A DNA stretch of 21,967 bases from CAZMVU01 sp964569295 (GTDB taxonomy: Bacteria > Hydrogenedentota > Hydrogenedentia > Hydrogenedentales > JAGMZX01), in assembly GCA_964569295.1 (NCBI GenBank), contig CAZMVU010000069.1, forward strand, positions 1-21,967. The letters run 5' to 3'. The notes beneath the pieces are model-generated. The model was not told the origin of the DNA and ran no database searches. It worked only from the letters and a program-made list of their open reading frames with translations. Below, one piece after another: positions 1-8,964 of this stretch; position 1 is the first letter of the stretch, and each line of letters opens with the position of its first letter. A program made the position numbers and the translations under genes.

Positions 1-73
1 TCACTCTTCACTCTTCACTCTTCACTCTTCACTCTTCACTCTTCACTCTTCACTCTTCACTCCTCACTCCTCA
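1..73. repeat. 7-bp tandem repeat (TCACTCT)n
   Basis: Eight perfect copies of TCACTCT (1-56) are followed by two TCACTCC copies (57-70) and a partial TCA. The array reaches the left edge, so its full length is unknown. It lies just downstream of the terminator hairpin of the minus-strand surface protein gene and is intergenic in what can be seen. On the other strand it reads AGAGTGA. It resembles the short heptameric intergenic arrays found in many bacterial genomes, and no function can be assigned. Confidence 0.9.
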
Positions 74-114
74 AAACGCCGGCCGCCGGTTCCAACACTT
101 GGAACCGGCGGCCG
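74..114 (-). terminator. Rho-independent-type terminator of the beta-helix/Ig surface protein gene
   Basis: A perfect 14-bp GC-rich inverted repeat (80-93 with 101-114) encloses a 7-nt loop. Read on the minus strand, it begins 33 nt after the stop codon of the 147-4403 gene and is followed by GCGTTTT, a short U-tract. The stem is strong and the U-run weak. Confidence 0.75.
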
Positions 115-146
115 TGTTTACGCTAACGCTATGTCAGGCGCTTGCC

Positions 147-3100
147 TTAGTCACGCTTACGCCGCAGTGCCGCGGCACCACCCAGTGCGCTCAACGCGGC
201 GATCACCGCCAGACCGAGACCGCCGGCAACCGGCACGGCCGAGGTCACCACCAACTCGGCTTCCGACGTAATCTCCGCCGTCAGGCTGTCATTCACGACC
301 ACCCGGTAGGTACCGGCGTCGCCGAAGGTGACATCCTCGACGCTGAGCGTGGCCGTCGTGGTGCCGTCATGTTGTGCGTCTTCCGGTACATCAACCCATA
401 CGAGGCTGGTGCCGTCGTCGGTGAGCTTCTGCCACTGGAAGGTCAGCGGTTCAACACCGCCACTCACTTCAACGGACCAGTCGAAGTCCGACTTCTCGTT
501 CACTTCCCGGTTCTCGAGCGGCTGCGTGAAGCTCGGGTATTGCGCGATCTCCACCCGGGCCGGGTCGGAACCAGTCACCTCCACCTGGTCCTCGATCTCC
601 ACCTCGAAGTCGAACAGGCCGACGCCGGTCGCATTCGGATCCACATCAAGCGCGGCGGTGTTCGGCGCACCTGTTTCCAAGTCACCGTCGTCCACGAACG
701 TGCGCGGCAAGTCCGGGTCGATGCCCGTACGGAACCACTCGGTCTCATAGATAGGCGACGACGAAGTGAATGGCTTGCCGCCCTCGAAATGCGCGTGCAA
801 CGTGAACGGCGGATCGCTGCTGTATACCACTACATCCTGCGGCTGATCGAGAATGACCAGCGGTTCACTCACCTCCAGCGCCGCCGCATCCGAGGTCTGG
901 TTGAAGTTTTCCGCGTCCGTCGATACCGCAGAATCGACGCCCGTCACCTCGCACCGGTACTGGTTGCCATCCTGGCTGAGTGCCAGGGGCGACAGCGTGA
1001 GCACTTCGGTATCAGCACCCGAGACGCCCGAGCCATTGCTCAGGTCTACGAAGCCGCTGCCGTCATCCACCTGCCACTGGTAGCTGCGGTCATCGTCGAT
1101 GCCGCCGCTTGCCACCACACTGAAGACGGCGGTTTGCCCTTCATAACGATCCACCGATTCCGGGTGCTCATCAATACTGATGGGCGGGAACACCTCGAGA
1201 ATAGCGGACTCGGAGATGGACGTCTCTTCGTTGAAATTGCCTGCGCCATCGCTGATCACACAGTAGTAACCGCCCGTGTCCGCCGGGTCGCCCGTGATGA
1301 CGTCCGACAACTCGAGCGTGCTCGTGGTCGACGTATTGGTAATCGTCACGCCCGAATTCGTCAGCGGATGCGGTACACCGTCGGAAAGGCTGAACTTATC
1401 GCCGTCGCTATCGTCGTCGAAGGGTTCTGCAAAGTCCCAGACCCACCCGAAGGTGTACGACGGCTCACCACCACCGCCCTCAACCAAGAAGTCGAGCGTG
1501 TCGCCCTGGTACACCTTTTGGCTCTCGGGCTCCTGCTGCACCAGAATGAAGTTGGTAATCGTCACCGGGGCCGTCGCATCCGATGTGCACTTCTCGTTGT
1601 GCTCGGGACAGCTCGGTCCTTTGCTGTCGTATGCGGTCACGGTGTAATCGCCCTCATCGTCTTCCTCGAGGTCAGCCACCTCGAGCGTGTCCGTCGTGGC
1701 GCCGGAAATCACCGCCCCCGACCCGGAGGGATGCGGATCACCATCGGTGAGCAAGTTTCCATCCCACCGCCATTCGTAGGTATAGTCCGGGTCCGGATAG
1801 CCGCCCTCCGTCGATGCCGTGATGGTGAGGGTCTCCGTCACGTTCTTCGTAAGATCCTCCGTCGGCGTGTCTATGCTGGCAACCACTTCTTCCTGCACAT
1901 CCACAGCCACCCAGTCCGACCTGTCGGCGCTGCCGGAGGTGTCTACCTTGACCCTGTACTCGCCCGGACTGCCCGTACCCGCTTTCCAGCCGACCGACGG
2001 GTGGTCGGGGTCACTGAGTTCCGCGAGATCTGCAGAAGCCGTGAACTGGTACGGATTGTTCTTGCCCGTCGCAATGCCCTGCGAATAGAAGTTCCCGTCG
2101 GACTCCGCCACGCCTCGGTACTCCCATTGATAGTTATAGTTGTTACCGTCTGGGCCATTGGCGCCAATAACGACGGTATCAAGAACCTCATCATTCCCTG
2201 CGTAGAATTCGCTACCGAGCGGCTCCCGCACGATGACCAATCCGTTCTCGATGTTCACCTGCACAGGGTCCGTGGCGGCGGTACCGCCATCAAGACCGAC
2301 GTTGTTGTACTCGCTGTCGAAAACCACGCACCGGTAATACCCGTTGTGGACGCCCGCCACCGGTAAGTCGATGGTCATTTCAGGCGATTCGCTGCCCGCC
2401 ACATTGAACGTTATATCGACCTCGTTCCAGCCTGGATCCTCTTCCGGGATTTCCGGATTCCGCCCCGGCACGGTGGTCGTCTGGTCACCGTCGGCAAGCG
2501 TCGTGCCGTCGCGGAATTCGAGATCCGTCCAGCCGCTGTCGCCCGGGTCGTCCACCGTGTTGAACTGCCACTGGTAGGTGTAGCCTGGGTAACCGCCGCG
2601 CGGGGTCTCCGTGGCTGGCGGTACAGGCACATTGGCCCTTAGGGTAATTGGGCCATCCTCATAGTTGGCGAGGGTTTCCGTGATTTCGTCGCCAGCATCA
2701 TCCTCGGCCACGGCGGGATCAGCCGTCACCGGCTCGCGCAAGGTGAGGTCCACCGTGTCGCTTGCCGTACCCAGCGCGTTCGAAAGCCACAGGGTTACGG
2801 TATAGTCGCCTGCCGCATCGGTATCGTAGTTGTGGGTCGGATTAATGACATCGTATTCTTCCGTGCTGTCATCATTATCCACATCCCAGAAGATGCGTGG
2901 CGTGAGACTGCCCAAGTCGCCATCGTCGTTGTTAAAGGTGAAGTCTTCAGCGACGTAGTTCGTGAGAAACTCGCCAATCGAAGATTCGCGAATGCCCGCC
3001 GTGGGCGCCGTGAGATTGCCATCGCCCTCGTAGGCGCCGTAGTCCGGCGCCGAGCTTTGCGGCCGGGCAACCCCCTGGATATCAATTGCGACGCCGGGTA

Positions 3101-4403
3101 CCTCGCCGGTAATGTCTATACCTTCGTCAAAGGCGCCTGAGTCATCGGGGCCACTGGTATCGTCCAACGGGAACTCGGGCGGCGTGCCGCCGAAGATCGG
3201 GTCACCCCCGTTGATAGAATCACCGCAACTCAGCGCGCTGAAGATGTCGGGTGTCGGATCGGACACTACCGTGAAGCCGGGACAGCTATAGCCGCCGCGG
3301 ATGTTGGTATGGGACAGGCTGGCACCGCCATCCCACTCTTCTGGTTCATCGATAATCCCGTCGTTGACTACACGGGCCACGCCGGTCTGGCCGTCGTAAA
3401 AAATGCTATGCGTGACTACCGGACTACTCATCCAGCTGAACACATCCGTGCTCTCAGCCCCAAAGCTGGTGTAACCCGTGTTATCCCAGATGTTCCCGTT
3501 GAATGTGCAATGCGCGATAAGAGGCCGCGTGGCGTCGTCTATCGTGATGGTGCCGTCTTCATCGTTGTCCGTGTCACCAGTAATAAAAATGGCGCCGCCG
3601 CCACGAATGGGATTAGTGTCGTTGTCTTCCTGCCGCAGCGCTGTGTTGTTGTAGAATACGCAGTTGTAAATGTCCGGATTCGCGGCGATTTCATCAATGG
3701 GATTGTATTCGATGGCCATCCCGCCGCCGGACACCTTGGCCTGGTTATCATAGATTGTGCAGTTACGGATAATGGGATCCGAGGCGTAGATAAAGATACC
3801 ACCACCGCGATTAAAGTGGTAACCAGGATCCCCACTGCTGGCATCGCCCCCTGTTATATCGAAGCCGTCAACCACGATTCCGCTAACCTTACCCGTCTCT
3901 TTACCAATGGCGATGACGTGGTAGGCATTCGTGCCGCCACGGCTCTCGCTGCCGTCGATGATGGTCCGTGCCACCGTGGGCGCGCGCTGCTCGAGCTCAT
4001 CCTCGTTACCGATGTAGTTCGTGTCATTGTAGCCGGTGAACCCGCCGTACAACTCGACATTGTCGCGCGCCAGAACCAGGGAACCTTGGACTTCAGGAGA
4101 TCCCCACTCAACCCCACGCGACTCGTCATAAACGCCGTCGGCGACCCAGACCTGGGCACCGCCAGCGTTCTCAGCCGCCGTTATGCCTTGCTGAATGGTG
4201 TCGAATGCCGTTTCCCAGGTGCGCCCGTTTTGTTGGGCAGGACTGCCGAAGGTTGGTTTGTCCGGATTGTTGTCCACGGCGAAGATAAGCCGTGTGCCGT
4301 CGGGGTCGGGACTGTCCGTAGGTCCTGCCAGGGCGCTGGCGCCCACGAACAAGCCGGCCAAACAAACGATGAGCGCCGATGTTGCCGGATTATACCGCCT
4401 CAT
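147..4403 (-). CDS. Large secreted beta-helix / Ig-repeat surface protein with C-terminal sorting-type anchor
   Basis: A 1418-residue secreted protein. Residues 1-27 form a signal peptide (basic MRRYN, hydrophobic core, ALAG). Residues of about 50-460 read as a right-handed parallel beta-helix of the pectate-lyase/Pmp type, with repeated 'IIRNCTIYDN'-, 'DIYNCVFYNN'- and 'IAHCTFNGN'-like coils. A PKD-like domain follows (about 465-560, 'GDYTVTLWLSNALG'). About seven Ig-like repeats then run to about 1385, each with a YxYQW-type strand and a 'GxYxCxV' strand. The last about 30 residues are VPVAGG, a hydrophobic segment and RRKRD, a tripartite arrangement like PEP-CTERM-type sorting signals, although the motif itself matches none I can name. 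A GAGGAAC ribosome-binding site lies 9-10 nt before the ATG. The likely role is cell-surface adhesion or glycan binding (inference); there is no catalytic motif I can identify. The gene has its own terminator and appears monocistronic. Confidence 0.9.
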   Translation of the reverse strand: MRRYNPATSALIVCLAGLFVGASALAGPTDSPDPDGTRLIFAVDNNPDKPTFGSPAQQNGRTWETAFDTIQQGITAAENAGGAQVWVADGVYDESRGVEWGSPEVQGSLVLARDNVELYGGFTGYNDTNYIGNEDELEQRAPTVARTIIDGSESRGGTNAYHVIAIGKETGKVSGIVVDGFDITGGDASSGDPGYHFNRGGGIFIYASDPIIRNCTIYDNQAKVSGGGMAIEYNPIDEIAANPDIYNCVFYNNTALRQEDNDTNPIRGGGAIFITGDTDNDEDGTITIDDATRPLIAHCTFNGNIWDNTGYTSFGAESTDVFSWMSSPVVTHSIFYDGQTGVARVVNDGIIDEPEEWDGGASLSHTNIRGGYSCPGFTVVSDPTPDIFSALSCGDSINGGDPIFGGTPPEFPLDDTSGPDDSGAFDEGIDITGEVPGVAIDIQGVARPQSSAPDYGAYEGDGNLTAPTAGIRESSIGEFLTNYVAEDFTFNNDDGDLGSLTPRIFWDVDNDDSTEEYDVINPTHNYDTDAAGDYTVTLWLSNALGTASDTVDLTLREPVTADPAVAEDDAGDEITETLANYEDGPITLRANVPVPPATETPRGGYPGYTYQWQFNTVDDPGDSGWTDLEFRDGTTLADGDQTTTVPGRNPEIPEEDPGWNEVDITFNVAGSESPEMTIDLPVAGVHNGYYRCVVFDSEYNNVGLDGGTAATDPVQVNIENGLVIVREPLGSEFYAGNDEVLDTVVIGANGPDGNNYNYQWEYRGVAESDGNFYSQGIATGKNNPYQFTASADLAELSDPDHPSVGWKAGTGSPGEYRVKVDTSGSADRSDWVAVDVQEEVVASIDTPTEDLTKNVTETLTITASTEGGYPDPDYTYEWRWDGNLLTDGDPHPSGSGAVISGATTDTLEVADLEEDDEGDYTVTAYDSKGPSCPEHNEKCTSDATAPVTITNFILVQQEPESQKVYQGDTLDFLVEGGGGEPSYTFGWVWDFAEPFDDDSDGDKFSLSDGVPHPLTNSGVTITNTSTTSTLELSDVITGDPADTGGYYCVISDGAGNFNEETSISESAILEVFPPISIDEHPESVDRYEGQTAVFSVVASGGIDDDRSYQWQVDDGSGFVDLSNGSGVSGADTEVLTLSPLALSQDGNQYRCEVTGVDSAVSTDAENFNQTSDAAALEVSEPLVILDQPQDVVVYSSDPPFTLHAHFEGGKPFTSSSPIYETEWFRTGIDPDLPRTFVDDGDLETGAPNTAALDVDPNATGVGLFDFEVEIEDQVEVTGSDPARVEIAQYPSFTQPLENREVNEKSDFDWSVEVSGGVEPLTFQWQKLTDDGTSLVWVDVPEDAQHDGTTTATLSVEDVTFGDAGTYRVVVNDSLTAEITSEAELVVTSAVPVAGGLGLAVIAALSALGGAAALRRKRD

Positions 4404-4486
4404 GATAAATGTTCCTCGCAGTTTCTGAACTCAAACCCAAGACTATAAAGTGCCAGAGCGTATGCAATTCTTCTCGCACGTACTCC

Positions 4487-4518
4487 ATTATGAAGCCATA
4501 TTCGCTTCAAAAAGTCAA
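4487..4518 (-). promoter_or_regulatory. Possible promoter region (TTGACTTTTT box) of the beta-helix/Ig gene
   Basis: On the minus strand, TTGACT (4513-4518) is followed 20 nt later by CATAAT (4487-4492), about 85 nt before the start codon. The -35 match is excellent, but the 20-nt spacing is longer than the usual 16-18. The same CTTGACTTTTT string precedes the second surface-protein gene, so the box may be a shared regulator site instead of, or as well as, a -35 element. Confidence 0.4.
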
Positions 4519-4538
4519 GCCTAAACTATGGAAGGGGT

Positions 4539-4598
4539 GATAAACAAGACCGCCGGCGCCTGCGTACGGCTTCTCGCAGAGGTGCAGCGCCGGCGGTC
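4539..4598 (-). terminator. Terminator hairpin of the LRR/InlB-repeat protein gene
   Basis: A perfect 12-bp stem (4548-4559 with 4587-4598) encloses an inner 5-bp stem (4560-4564 with 4575-4579). On the minus strand it begins 28 nt after the stop codon of the 4626-8537 gene and is followed by TTGTTTATC, a modest U-rich run. Confidence 0.7.
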
Positions 4599-4625
4599 AT
4601 CTCATCTTAACCTATTCCAGGGGTG

Positions 4626-7600
4626 TTACTTAACCGAGTCAAGACCGGGGCAGAAGCCGTCTTCCGTGCCCTGGTCTGGACAATAATTGTACCCGCCCGT
4701 GTTGAAGAACTGAATCAACCGGAGCAGTTCCGTGAGGTCGATGGTCCAGCTCGGGCCGTCCGGGTTGTAGTCGCTGTCATGGGGGCAGCAACTCTCGTCA
4801 TCACCGGGGCCTGGCAGGTAGCCGTCTTCCGTGGCATCCGGCGTTTCGGCGCAATGAAGCCCGCCCGAATTGAAGAACTGGATTACCCGGAGCAACTCCG
4901 TGAGGCTGATCGTGTTGTCCTGATCCTGGTCGGCGGTGTGCCACTCATCTTCGCATATATCGCCTTCGCCTTCGCCTTCGCCTTCGCCTTCGCCTTCGCC
5001 TTCGCCTTCGCCTTCCACAGGCTCTTCGACAAACACAGCGGTGATATCGCGATTCATGTCCATGGTGAGACTGATGATCAAGCTGTTCGGGTCGGCATCG
5101 CCGATATCGCCCTCCCAGCGGTCAAACACATAGCCAGAACCGTTGATCTCGATGGCCTCGATCGTGACCGGGTCGTCGCCGTCAAAGAAGCCATACTGTC
5201 CGGGCTCCGGATCCGTAGATCCTGTACCGTCGATGTCGACATTGAGCATGTAGTCGAAATCGATGAAGTTGGCGGTGATGCTGCGCGCCTGATCCATCGT
5301 AACGGTAATGGTGGAACTCGTTTCGTCCACCTCGGCCGGCACATCGCCAGTCCATCTGTCAAATGTGCTGGTGCTGGTGGGGTTGGCCTCGAGAACCACC
5401 TCTTCACCGGCATCCACCTCCGTAGTGCCCGCGGAAGGATCGGTCGAGCCGTTACCGTTGATAAGAATGGTCAGGTTGAAGGTTGGCGCCTCGATGAAGT
5501 TGGCCGTCAGCGCGATGTCGCTGTCGTCGACAGTGACAGTCTGTTCCAGCGCGGTTGAGTCGTCCAGTGTAGTACCGGCAACATCCCACCGGTCAAATAC
5601 CCAGGCCGGGTCCACTTCAGTGGCGGTTACGGTGTACGTGGTGCCCACAGCGAGAGCAACGCTGGTCGGCGGCGGCGTAATGCTGCCCACGCCAACCACA
5701 CTCGTACTAAGCATGGACCCGTCGTCCGCAAAGTTGGCCGTGAGCGTCTTGTCACCATCCATCCCCACTTCGACCGTGAGTTCGTCGGAGGTCACCGCGT
5801 CCGTCCATCCCGCCCAGTAGCCAATATCCGCTTGCGGTAGGGCCTGGACGCTGGCGGTGTCGCCATCGTTATACCGGTAGGTGCCCGGCTCGGGGAACGT
5901 GGCGCCAATGCCGGAGCCGGCGGTCTCTATGGTCAGATCGTAGTCGCCCCCACCGAAGCGGGCCTCGATGGCGATGTCCGCCGTGATCTCGAAGCTGTCG
6001 CGCTGCTCTTCACTGAACAGGGTCTCCCCGCCCCCCGTCACGTCGTACCAGCCCTCGAACGCGGCGTTCGCGTCGGGCGTGGCGAGCAGTGTCACTGTGC
6101 GGCCATCGAGCCAGCCCGAGTCACCCACGGGGAGATTCGTGCTGCCGTCACCGTCAATGCTGAGCGTGAGGGTGTGTTCCGCCGCGGCAAAGTTCGCCGT
6201 AATCGACCGGTCCACATCCATGGGCAGGGTAATCTGCTGGCTCAGCGCATCTTCGTCCGGCACATCGCCCGTCCATTCGTCGAACGCATCGTCCGCCGTG
6301 TCCGGTACGGCCTCCACCGTGACCAGTTGCGACTCGAGGAAGCTGTAGGTGTCCGCCGGCGGAACGGTGGAGCCATTGCCTACAGGCGGTTCGATGGTGA
6401 GGGTGGTGTCTGCTTGCTGGAAGATCGCCGTGACCGTGCGATCCGCATCGATGGTAAAGGAGGTTTCCATTGGCGAGGGATCGAGGCCAGATGGCAAACC
6501 GTCCCACGCGACGAAAACATTGTCTTCATCGGGCGTCGCGCTCACGGTGACTTCATCGCCGTCGTCGTAGGTGTGGTCTGTGCCAGGTGCGGCTGACCCG
6601 GCGGGGTCTGTGGAACCGTTCCCGTCGATTACCATCGTGAGCACCCGTTCCGGCACCTCGTCGAAGAAAGCGATAACGCTTGTGTCTTCCGTGATGTCGG
6701 TGAGGGTGATCTCCGAGGTTGTAACAGTGCCGTCGGGTGTGTCCCACTCGATGAAGCGCCATGCCGGGTCCGTGGCCGCGGCCGTCAAGGTGATCGTCGC
6801 CCCAGCGGCCAGGGCGTAGATTCCCTCATCCGGGAACACGGCGCCTTCGGGCTCGATGCCCGGATCGGACTGTGTCTGGGCATCCACACTGAGAGTAATG
6901 CCGTCATCGGTGAACAAGGTCGAAACGCTGACATCACTATCCAGGTCGATGGAAATACCCGGCTGATCGGATTCGATGTCACCGCTCCAACCGCCGAAGA
7001 AACTATCGGTATCCGGTTCCGCGAACAGCGAGACAGTGGTTCCCGTAAGATACGAATACGTACCAAAATCAGGTACGCCCAGAACCGCGCCATCGCCGGT
7101 ACTCGCCCCGTCGAGCGACACCGTCAGGGAACTCACATCCGTATCGGTGAAGCGGGCCGTGATTACCGTGTCTTCGGTAATGGTGACGGTGATGCTTTGA
7201 GCCGTACTGATGAGACTCTCATCACCGCCAGTGGTGTCATACCAGCCCTCAAAGGCAAACCCACTGCCTTCCACCAGACCGCTGCCAAGGTTAAGCTCGG
7301 TGTCCTCGGCCACGCGCTGAAAGCCTTCCCCGGGCGAAACGCTGCCCGTACCTTCGACCTCTATGGTGACGAGGGGACCGCAGACGCCGATGTCCGATTC
7401 AACCGTGTAGTCGGCGGCTTCAAGGGCAGGGATATCGTCACACACCGAATCCTCATCCAGCACATTCTGATTCAGATTGATGTTCAATCCCGCAGGTGCG
7501 GTGAGCGCCAACAGCGGCGTAATATCTTCCAGCGCGGCGTTTCCGAGGTCAAGCTGGGTGAGGCCGGCAAGTAAAGACCAGTCAACATCGCCAAGGGCTG

Positions 7601-8537
7601 CGCCAATCGGATTATTGTTGAGCAGCAAGCTCTGGGTCGTGGTCAAGTTATCCAGCGCACTCAAGCCGGTGTCGATGGCATTTTTGCTCAGATCCACCTC
7701 CTCGGGCACGGCCCCGAGGGCCGCAAGCGGCGTAATATCGGTGATGGTATTACCGCCAAGATTCAGAACGCCGGTGAGGTTGGTGAGCAATGACCAGTCA
7801 ACACTGGCCAACTCCGTGTCGTCAAGGCCGGTATCGCTCAACGTGAGATTGGCCAGGCCCGTGAACTCTTCGATGGTGGTCAGGCCATCAACAATTGTGA
7901 TGCCCTCAAGCGCCAGTCCGTATCCTATTCCGATGTCGCTCAGGGGCAATCCGCTGAGGCCCGAGATATCCAACTCGTTCCCCGTTTTCGAGAGAGCCAG
8001 TTCTTGCAGCGTCGCAATGCTGCCAATGGTGTTGATCCCGGTGGTGGTAATGTCGTTGGGCGAGTTGTCCGGGTCAACATTTGCCAAGAGAAGTCCCAGC
8101 AAGGCCGCAGAACCGCCGGCCAAATCCGCTAAGTCGCCATCGTCAATGCCGCAGTTAATGCCGGCAAAACCGACAATCGACGGCAAATCCCTGATGGGGA
8201 TCAGGCTGTCCAGTTCGCCGAAAGCCAACACGAGAAACTCGAGGTTGGCTGCGTCTTCAAGGCCGGTCAGGTCGGTCACACCTGTTAGTGGGTCGCCCAA
8301 ATCTCCTAATTGGGTCAAACCATCGGGGTCGTTATCCCCCGGGCCGGCGCTCGATCCGCCATCACCCACCAGCCAGTTGCCGTCGACAGCCCCCGACACG
8401 CCATCATCACCGATGATCGCTTCAACCGCCGCCTCGAGGGTGCTGTCTGGCATCGAGGTGTCACCGGGATCCGCGGCTACCATGGCTCCCGGAAGACACA
8501 ACGCCAACGTAATAGCGAAAACTGCGAGTTTCTTCAT
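4626..8537 (-). CDS. Large secreted LRR / InlB-B-repeat protein with EG linker and dockerin-like C-terminus
   Basis: A 1303-residue secreted protein. I chose the ATG at 8537 because MKKLAVFAITLALCLPG is a clear signal peptide and GAAGGAAGG lies about 10 nt upstream. An in-frame ATG at 8624 would add 29 residues ahead of the signal. Residues of about 60-370 are internalin-like leucine-rich repeats ('LTGLEDAANLEFL', 'TQLDLGNAALEDI'). About ten repeats of roughly 75 residues follow to about 1165. They resemble the divergent InlB B-repeat, each with a W-x-G or W-D core and ending like 'SITANF', 'DITAVF' or 'IEARF'. A (Glu-Gly)9 linker (about 1175-1192) leads to two dockerin-like units ending in 'ELLRVIQFFN' and 'ELLRLIQFFN'; the first has the Asp-rich loop DQDQDN, and both are flanked by cysteines. 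This C-terminus resembles surface proteins of Hydrogenedentota (recollection). A role in surface attachment or binding is inferred; no enzyme motif is visible. Confidence 0.9.
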   Translation of the reverse strand: MKKLAVFAITLALCLPGAMVAADPGDTSMPDSTLEAAVEAIIGDDGVSGAVDGNWLVGDGGSSAGPGDNDPDGLTQLGDLGDPLTGVTDLTGLEDAANLEFLVLAFGELDSLIPIRDLPSIVGFAGINCGIDDGDLADLAGGSAALLGLLLANVDPDNSPNDITTTGINTIGSIATLQELALSKTGNELDISGLSGLPLSDIGIGYGLALEGITIVDGLTTIEEFTGLANLTLSDTGLDDTELASVDWSLLTNLTGVLNLGGNTITDITPLAALGAVPEEVDLSKNAIDTGLSALDNLTTTQSLLLNNNPIGAALGDVDWSLLAGLTQLDLGNAALEDITPLLALTAPAGLNINLNQNVLDEDSVCDDIPALEAADYTVESDIGVCGPLVTIEVEGTGSVSPGEGFQRVAEDTELNLGSGLVEGSGFAFEGWYDTTGGDESLISTAQSITVTITEDTVITARFTDTDVSSLTVSLDGASTGDGAVLGVPDFGTYSYLTGTTVSLFAEPDTDSFFGGWSGDIESDQPGISIDLDSDVSVSTLFTDDGITLSVDAQTQSDPGIEPEGAVFPDEGIYALAAGATITLTAAATDPAWRFIEWDTPDGTVTTSEITLTDITEDTSVIAFFDEVPERVLTMVIDGNGSTDPAGSAAPGTDHTYDDGDEVTVSATPDEDNVFVAWDGLPSGLDPSPMETSFTIDADRTVTAIFQQADTTLTIEPPVGNGSTVPPADTYSFLESQLVTVEAVPDTADDAFDEWTGDVPDEDALSQQITLPMDVDRSITANFAAAEHTLTLSIDGDGSTNLPVGDSGWLDGRTVTLLATPDANAAFEGWYDVTGGGETLFSEEQRDSFEITADIAIEARFGGGDYDLTIETAGSGIGATFPEPGTYRYNDGDTASVQALPQADIGYWAGWTDAVTSDELTVEVGMDGDKTLTANFADDGSMLSTSVVGVGSITPPPTSVALAVGTTYTVTATEVDPAWVFDRWDVAGTTLDDSTALEQTVTVDDSDIALTANFIEAPTFNLTILINGNGSTDPSAGTTEVDAGEEVVLEANPTSTSTFDRWTGDVPAEVDETSSTITVTMDQARSITANFIDFDYMLNVDIDGTGSTDPEPGQYGFFDGDDPVTIEAIEINGSGYVFDRWEGDIGDADPNSLIISLTMDMNRDITAVFVEEPVEGEGEGEGEGEGEGEGEGDICEDEWHTADQDQDNTISLTELLRVIQFFNSGGLHCAETPDATEDGYLPGPGDDESCCPHDSDYNPDGPSWTIDLTELLRLIQFFNTGGYNYCPDQGTEDGFCPGLDSVK
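4961..5014. repeat. Hexamer tandem repeat encoding the (Glu-Gly)9 linker
   Basis: Nine perfect copies of CGCCTT (GAAGGC-type on the coding strand) lie inside the LRR/InlB-repeat gene. The 6-bp unit stays in frame, so gain or loss of copies would change linker length without a frameshift. Confidence 0.95.
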
Positions 8538-8654
8538 CTCAAAATACCCTTCCTTCAGCCTGAAGTTCTTCAGTGAAAAAACCTGAACTTGCCAGGTAAT
8601 TGACTCTCCTTGAGGCATGGTCACTTCCTGCCCCTCCTATGAACGATAAGAGGT

Positions 8655-8683
8655 ATTTTGACCGAATTCCGCAAAAAAGTCAA
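8655..8683 (-). promoter_or_regulatory. Sigma70-type promoter of the LRR/InlB-repeat gene
   Basis: On the minus strand, TTGACT (8678-8683) and CAAAAT (8655-8660) are separated by 17 bp, about 120 nt upstream of the chosen start codon. TTGACTTTTT is shared with the upstream region of the neighbouring surface-protein gene. The 5' leader carries a second Shine-Dalgarno-like AGGAGGGGCAGGAAG before the in-frame ATG at 8624. Confidence 0.55.
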
Positions 8684-8692
8684 GGCTGAACC

Positions 8693-8720
8693 TTGCCCAA
8701 CAGCCCGCACTCTGTATAGT
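8693..8720 (+). promoter_or_regulatory. Possible divergent sigma70-type promoter
   Basis: TTGCCC (8693-8698) and TATAGT (8715-8720) are separated by 16 bp and point toward the EF-hand gene at 8965. It sits back to back with the minus-strand promoter at 8655-8683. It is a moderate consensus match only and could provide basal transcription in addition to the sigma28-like site at 8884. Confidence 0.35.
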
Positions 8721-8883
8721 GTGCGCCGGCACGCAAGAAATCACAAGTGCGAATTCAACACAGTGACGCTGGCGGGCCCGGCCAGTCAGCGCCGCACAAC
8801 GTACGGGGATAGCGTTCCCAGCGGTGTGTGCGGGGTTCCATGGTTTTGCCATGGCACAAGTACGACCCCCCCTGGTGGCCGCC

Positions 8884-8911
8884 TAAAGTCCGGCGCCGTT
8901 TCTGCCGAAAT
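8884..8911 (+). promoter_or_regulatory. Sigma28 (FliA)-like promoter of the EF-hand gene
   Basis: TAAAGTCC (8884-8891), 12 nt, then GCCGAAAT (8904-8911) resembles the flagellar sigma28 consensus TAAAGTTT-N11-GCCGATAA, with 6 of 8 matches in each half and one extra spacer base. It lies 53 nt before the start codon of the EF-hand gene. The perfect sigma28 promoter further along in front of the flagellins makes co-regulation plausible. Confidence 0.5.
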
Positions 8912-8964
8912 GCCGTAATGCGACGGAATCGGCCAGGGCGGCTTGCCGCCGGGAGGACAGTTCA

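Larger units (their letters stand above)
8538..8964. other. Divergent intergenic region between surface-protein and EF-hand genes
   Basis: This 427-nt region holds the leader and promoter of the minus-strand gene, a possible plus-strand sigma70-type promoter, a CCATGG/CCATGG hairpin with a TTTTG loop (8838-8854), and the sigma28-like promoter of the EF-hand gene. I see no convincing coding sequence in it. Confidence 0.6.

Noticed and set aside
99..2366. Long plus-strand open frame opposite the beta-helix/Ig gene
   Set aside because: It is antisense to a protein with clear domains, signal peptide, ribosome site and terminator. GC-rich codon bias creates the shadow frame; its translation shows no domain.
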